From: Holdemania sp. Marseille-P2844
GTDB taxonomy: Bacteria > Bacillota_I > Bacilli_A > Erysipelotrichales > Erysipelotrichaceae
Length of the DNA stretch: 64,000 nucleotides
Direction of reading: 5' to 3'
Assembly: GCF_900120005.1 (NCBI RefSeq)
Contig: NZ_LT635450.1
Coordinates: 308,996 to 372,995, forward strand
Every line of letters starts with the position of its first letter. Positions within the stretch are counted from its first letter, which is position 1. The position numbers and the translations under genes are program-made. The notes under the pieces were generated by a model. That model searched no databases, was not told where the DNA came from, and saw only the letters and a list, made by a program, of their open reading frames with translations. Positions 61,301-64,000 of the stretch are shown one piece after another.

Positions 61301-64000
61301 TTTCTCGTAAATTTCGGTGGGTATCCAGTTCACACCGATACGCACACCGATCTCACCGGCAGTCAGATCCACGGGCTGTACGGCTTCCAGAGCCGATACA
61401 TAGCTGCTGACGGTATCTTTCTTTTCGGATGGTAATGCCATCTGCAAGGCTTTTGCCATACGCAGCTTTCGGCGCACATTGCCGGAAAGATATTCGTCAG
61501 CCGTCACAAAGGGATAGCGTTCAAGGTCTGTATGGGCCGGGGAAATATCTGCGGCATCTTCTGCACAGCGAATATCCCGGTAGATAACACCTGCAAGTTC
61601 TGTTTCCAGTTCCTCCGGGGTTTTACCGGACAGCGCAGACATATATTCCATATCCACCCGTGCCTTTTCCGCAATGGATACGGCAAGAGCTTCACTGGCA
61701 GTATCAACGCTTGTTACAGCCTCATGGGGACGGATGGTGCGTTTGGTAAACATATCCGCCTTGCGCTTGAAGTTACCTTCTTCGTCCAGCACCTCCAAAG
61801 AACACAGGAGGTAATAGCTGGAGTCATCGCTGAACGCAAGGCTGTTGCCACGGCTGCATATCAGCCCGTATTTTGTAGTGTACTCGTCATACAGGGTATT
61901 AAGCTGTGCCTGCTCTTTCAGAATGTCCTCATCCGGGTATCCCTCGGTCTGGAGGTCGATCAGCTTACGGACACATTCTCGCAGGGCGATCATGCCACGG
62001 ATGCGATTTTCTGCTGTGACGGACACTTCCACCGGGTACATACGGCTGTTTTCACGGAAATACACCTTGCCGTCTGAAATGGTATAACTGAAATTCCGTA
62101 CATCCGGGTCGGCTGGGATGGAATGATCTTCCTCGTCCAGTTCCTCTGCTTCATATTCCGTGATCTGTGCGTGGAGGGTCTGCACTGCTTCGGCAAGCAT
62201 ATCGGACAAGTCTGCATTTTCGTAAGGCTTGCAGGTACTGTCCATGCCAAATCGTGTGCTTTCCATGACCATTTCGCCCAGCACCATTTCTTGATTCTGC
62301 ACATAATAGCTGTTCATACGGATACCGTTTTCATCTGTATCCAGATGCACCCAATCCGGCTCAATATCCGTTATGCGGTCACGCTTCTGCAGGAACAGAA
62401 TATCGCTTGTGACCTCTGTGCCTGCATTTCGCTTGAACGCATCATTGGGCAGACGGATTGCTCCGATCAGGTCTGCTCTCTGTGCAAGGTACTTGCGGAC
62501 AGCAGAGTTTTCCTTGTCCATCGTTCCCTTGGAAGTGATAAATGCCACAATACCGCCCGGTCTGACCTTATCCAATGCCTTTCCGAAAAAGTAATCGTGT
62601 ATCAGCCAATGGTATTTGTCGTATTTCTTGTCCAGCACCTTAAAGTCGCCAAACGGCACATTGCCGATTGCCACATCAAAAAAGCTGTCTGGCATCTGCA
62701 CCTTTTCAAAACCGGTTACGGCAATGGAGCTGTTTTGATAAAGCTGCTGGGCAATGCGCCCAGAGATGGAGTCCAGTTCCACACCATAGACTTGGCTGCC
62801 TGCCATTCTGTCCGGGAGCATACCGATGAAGTTACCGACGCCGCAGGACGGCTCCAGAATATTGCCCTGTCGAAAGCCCATTTGTGACAATGCCTGATAC
62901 ATCGCCCGGATAACGATTGGGGAGGTATAAAAGGCTGTAAGGGAGCTTGCTCTGGCGGCGGCATATTCTTCTTCGGTCAGTAAGGATTTCAGTTCCTGGT
63001 ACTTGGCATGACGGTCATCAAAGCAATCGGCAAGACCGCCCCAGCCTACATAGCGGGATAAGATTTCCTGTTCTTCGGGTGTGGCAAGTCGGTTTTCTTC
63101 CTCGATACGCTTCAAACAGCGAATAGCCGCTACATTGGCGGCGTATTTCTCGCTGGCTGTGCCGTAGCCCAACTCCGGGTCATCAATGATATAATCATGC
63201 CGCTGCTCCTTTGAGATTTCCGGGTGAAGGGTTGTAAACACGATGCGCTCACGCTTTGGCTTGGGAGGGGCAAGTTTTACAGGCGGTGCGAGTGCCGGTT
63301 CCTCCTTTACCGCCGCAGGGCGATGGGAACGGAGGGTGTTTTCTGCTTCTTCCAGAGTGGCAAAACCGCCTGCGGTGGATGCGGCATCGCCGGTCTGCTC
63401 ATCATAGCCGTAGCGATTGTAATACTGACCGTTGGGATACTGCTGGATAACGATATGCTCATTGTCAGAGCGATACTGGGCAACAATCAGTGCGGATGGT
63501 TCTTCCTGCGCAGCTTCGGCATCTGCCATGACCTGCCGTATAAACGGGTCACTGTTTAAGGCTTCTTCATCCACCACCTGACCGTCCACAATACCACGCT
63601 GGGCAAGTTTCTGACGGATAGCAGCAGGGTCAACATCGTCAAGGAAGTCCCTGTCAGCGTTGTTTTGCTGATATGCTTCGTCTGCCAGCGCCACCATCAC
63701 ATCAAAGTCAAGGTTTGCAAGATATTCATGCAAGTTCCCCATGCTGTCGCAGGCAATTTCATGGACAGTTTCGCCGTCCACCTGGTACACCAGACGATAC
63801 CGCATAAGGTCGGCAAAAATCTCAACATTGTGCATACTGTCTGCTGTGGAGCTGAACGCCAGATCCACATGATACAGATCGGTATAATCCGCACCCTGTT
63901 CAAAGACTTCCATACAGTATTCATCAATGAGTTTCTTTGCGATGATGAAATCGGCTGTATTCTTAGCGGGGCCGGAACCATACTCGGCTATGCTTGTATC
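58397..64000 (-). CDS. Giant SNF2-type helicase with DNA methylase domain (5' end beyond window)
   Basis: At least 1867 residues; the frame is open to the window edge, so the true start lies outside and the first ATG in view at 63913 is internal. Parts in order: an N-terminal region (DUF3849/LPD-like); an N6-methylase fold with LEPSCGVGNF (about 62.84 kb) and IGNVPFGDF (about 62.66 kb, where NPPF is usual); a long linker; an SNF2/DEAD helicase with HEVGAGKTFE (Walker A, about 60.8 kb), VDESHYFKN (about 60.3 kb) and the C-lobe GSTQKMGAGTNCQDR and QRLGRIVRQG (about 59.3-59.4 kb); and a coiled C-terminus. Such proteins are hallmarks of Tn1549-like ICEs; they may protect element DNA from host defences. 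The NVPF change questions methyl transfer. Confidence 0.92.
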   Translation of the reverse strand, partial: DTSIAEYGSGPAKNTADFIIAKKLIDEYCMEVFEQGADYTDLYHVDLAFSSTADSMHNVEIFADLMRYRLVYQVDGETVHEIACDSMGNLHEYLANLDFDVMVALADEAYQQNNADRDFLDDVDPAAIRQKLAQRGIVDGQVVDEEALNSDPFIRQVMADAEAAQEEPSALIVAQYRSDNEHIVIQQYPNGQYYNRYGYDEQTGDAASTAGGFATLEEAENTLRSHRPAAVKEEPALAPPVKLAPPKPKRERIVFTTLHPEISKEQRHDYIIDDPELGYGTASEKYAANVAAIRCLKRIEEENRLATPEEQEILSRYVGWGGLADCFDDRHAKYQELKSLLTEEEYAAARASSLTAFYTSPIVIRAMYQALSQMGFRQGNILEPSCGVGNFIGMLPDRMAGSQVYGVELDSISGRIAQQLYQNSSIAVTGFEKVQMPDSFFDVAIGNVPFGDFKVLDKKYDKYHWLIHDYFFGKALDKVRPGGIVAFITSKGTMDKENSAVRKYLAQRADLIGAIRLPNDAFKRNAGTEVTSDILFLQKRDRITDIEPDWVHLDTDENGIRMNSYYVQNQEMVLGEMVMESTRFGMDSTCKPYENADLSDMLAEAVQTLHAQITEYEAEELDEEDHSIPADPDVRNFSYTISDGKVYFRENSRMYPVEVSVTAENRIRGMIALRECVRKLIDLQTEGYPDEDILKEQAQLNTLYDEYTTKYGLICSRGNSLAFSDDSSYYLLCSLEVLDEEGNFKRKADMFTKRTIRPHEAVTSVDTASEALAVSIAEKARVDMEYMSALSGKTPEELETELAGVIYRDIRCAEDAADISPAHTDLERYPFVTADEYLSGNVRRKLRMAKALQMALPSEKKDTVSSYVSALEAVQPVDLTAGEIGVRIGVNWIPTEIYEKFMYELFGTGGYAKSKIKILHSKATGEWNITNKSSDSGNVRTFSTYGTKRINAYHILEQTLNQKDVRIFDTVYDEHGNEQRVLNKKETAIAQDRQELIKSKFAEWLWKDIDRRELLCRIYNETFNSIRPREFDGQHIRFYGMNPEIQLRPHQINAIAHIMYGGNTLLAHEVGAGKTFEMVAAAMESKRLGLCTKSLIVVPNHITEQWAAEWLQLYPSANILVATKKDFETRNRKKFCGRIATGDYDAIIIGHSQFEKIPMSRERQEIILQRQIDDIMFGIQEAKRAKAERYTIKQLERTKKSLETRIAKLNDQSRKDDVVTFEQLGVDRIFVDESHYFKNLFLATKMRNVGGIAQTEAQKSSDLFMKCQYLDEITGGRGVVFATGTPISNSMVELYTIQRYLQYSTLADMDMLHFDDWAANYGETITAIELSPEGSGYRSKTRFAKFYNLPELMSTFKMVADIQTADMLHLPVPKANFHTEVIKPSEIQQEMIKGLAERAEAIRAGGVDPHIDNMLRITNDGRKLALDMRLINPLAADDENGKVSVCARNVFDIWERTKEQRSAQMVFCDLSTPKGDGSFNVYDDLKKKLMAKGVPEEEIAFIHDANTEARKKELFAKVRSGQVRVLIGSTQKMGAGTNCQDRLIALHDLDCPWRPSDLAQRLGRIVRQGNQNPEVEIYRYVTENTFDAYLYQLVENKQKFIAQIMTSKAPVRAAEDVDETALSYSEIKALATGNPLIIEKCNLDMEVAKLNMLKANHLNQRYALEELVLRKYPETIQRLTERIAGYEKDIAVAAEHPKPTEGFVGMEILGTFYEDKEAAGKAIIDACTTMTGSDAVFLGQYRGFSTVLAYDGASNEYRMTMKGTLSHTTVLGADIFGNITRMDNVIDGLQGKLDVAREELTETQTQLENARTEMNTPFSKEAELNAKSARLKELNILLNMDQKDRSLLDDVPEEDAPEKTKTRDYER

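Larger units (their letters stand above)
29307..64000. mobile_element. Tn1549-like integrative and conjugative element (ICE), incomplete at the right
   Basis: It begins at an rpsI attachment site and continues through two integrases, an excisionase, regulators, cargo genes, a full set of type IV secretion genes (VirB4, VirD4, PrgI, VirB6-like, Maff2, CHAP hydrolase), a relaxase with MobC, and replication-type genes. Almost every gene reads on the minus strand. Gene content and order from relaxase to VirB4 follow the Tn1549/CTn family of Clostridia and Erysipelotrichia. The right end lies beyond the window; at least 34.7 kb is present. No antibiotic-resistance gene is seen in this part. Confidence 0.92.

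Noticed and set aside
63697-63981. A 94-codon minus-strand frame near the right edge as a separate gene
   Set aside because: The helicase frame stays open through the edge and covers it in another frame.
29450-64000. Antibiotic-resistance cargo (such as vanB or tet genes) in the ICE
   Set aside because: Every sizeable frame in the visible part is accounted for by transfer, surface or regulatory genes; the unseen right end could still hold one.

Overview
The window looks like a piece of chromosome from a gut Firmicute, probably of the Erysipelotrichia (Holdemania / Clostridium innocuum neighbourhood). This is an inference from four things: moderately high GC in the housekeeping part, Gram-positive signals (strong AGGAGG ribosome sites, sortases, Tn1549-type transfer genes, a D-Ala-D-Ser-type ligase), Firmicute promoters (TTGACA-17-TATAAT) and IS30 and group IIC elements. 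No ribosomal RNA is present to settle the genus.

Chromosomal half, about 1-29.3 kb. In order it holds: a cut-off HAD phosphatase; a GNAT acetyltransferase; a complete group IIC intron sitting exactly behind the terminator of a tRNA-Lys gene; an IS30-family element; tRNA-Glu and tRNA-Asn; a MATE exporter; a deoxyribosyltransferase-like gene coupled to a prolyl oligopeptidase; and a compact glycopeptide-resistance-like operon. That operon runs VanW-like protein, VanG-like D-Ala-D-Ser ligase, then one 607-residue protein that joins a VanXY-type D,D-peptidase to a VanT-type racemase. Next come an AT-rich lipoprotein gene, a second MATE gene behind a candidate attenuator, a hexapeptide acetyltransferase, a MarR regulator, a two-sensor-domain diguanylate cyclase, a GH123/DUF4091-like secreted protein, a decayed two-component system, tRNA-Ala and tRNA-Ile, a cell-wall amidase, a third MATE gene with a divergent MerR regulator and a textbook 19-bp-spacer operator, and gpmA.

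Mobile half, about 29.3 kb to the end. A Tn1549-like integrative and conjugative element begins in the last 17 codons of rpsI and runs past the window edge. Next to the attachment site are two tandem tyrosine recombinases of equal length and an excisionase. They are followed by an orphan MazF-like toxin with a zinc-ribbon tail and a sigma-like regulator. A cargo module follows: a sortase B, a DUF5640-like protein, a dockerin/InlB-repeat surface protein ending in SPQTG, a two-TM protein, and a separate operon of HTH protein, ECF sigma factor, two-TM protein, polytopic membrane protein and PrsW protease. The transfer machinery is next: CHAP hydrolase, second sortase B, VirB4, PrgI, VirB6-like, Maff2, VirD4, ArdC-like, PcfB, relaxase, MobC, DUF3789 and a candidate oriT. 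An independent AAA/DUF234 ATPase unit is inserted before the replication-type genes (PcfM-like, Toprim primase-like, DUF3848 and a giant methylase-helicase that is open at the window edge).

The two most unusual systems are the VanXY-VanT fusion operon, which would put removal of D-Ala-D-Ala and supply of D-Ser in one polypeptide next to the ligase that uses D-Ser, and the ICE-borne ECF sigma/PrsW cassette, which lies beside a sortase-anchored surface protein that it may control. No acquired drug-resistance gene is visible in the part of the ICE shown.
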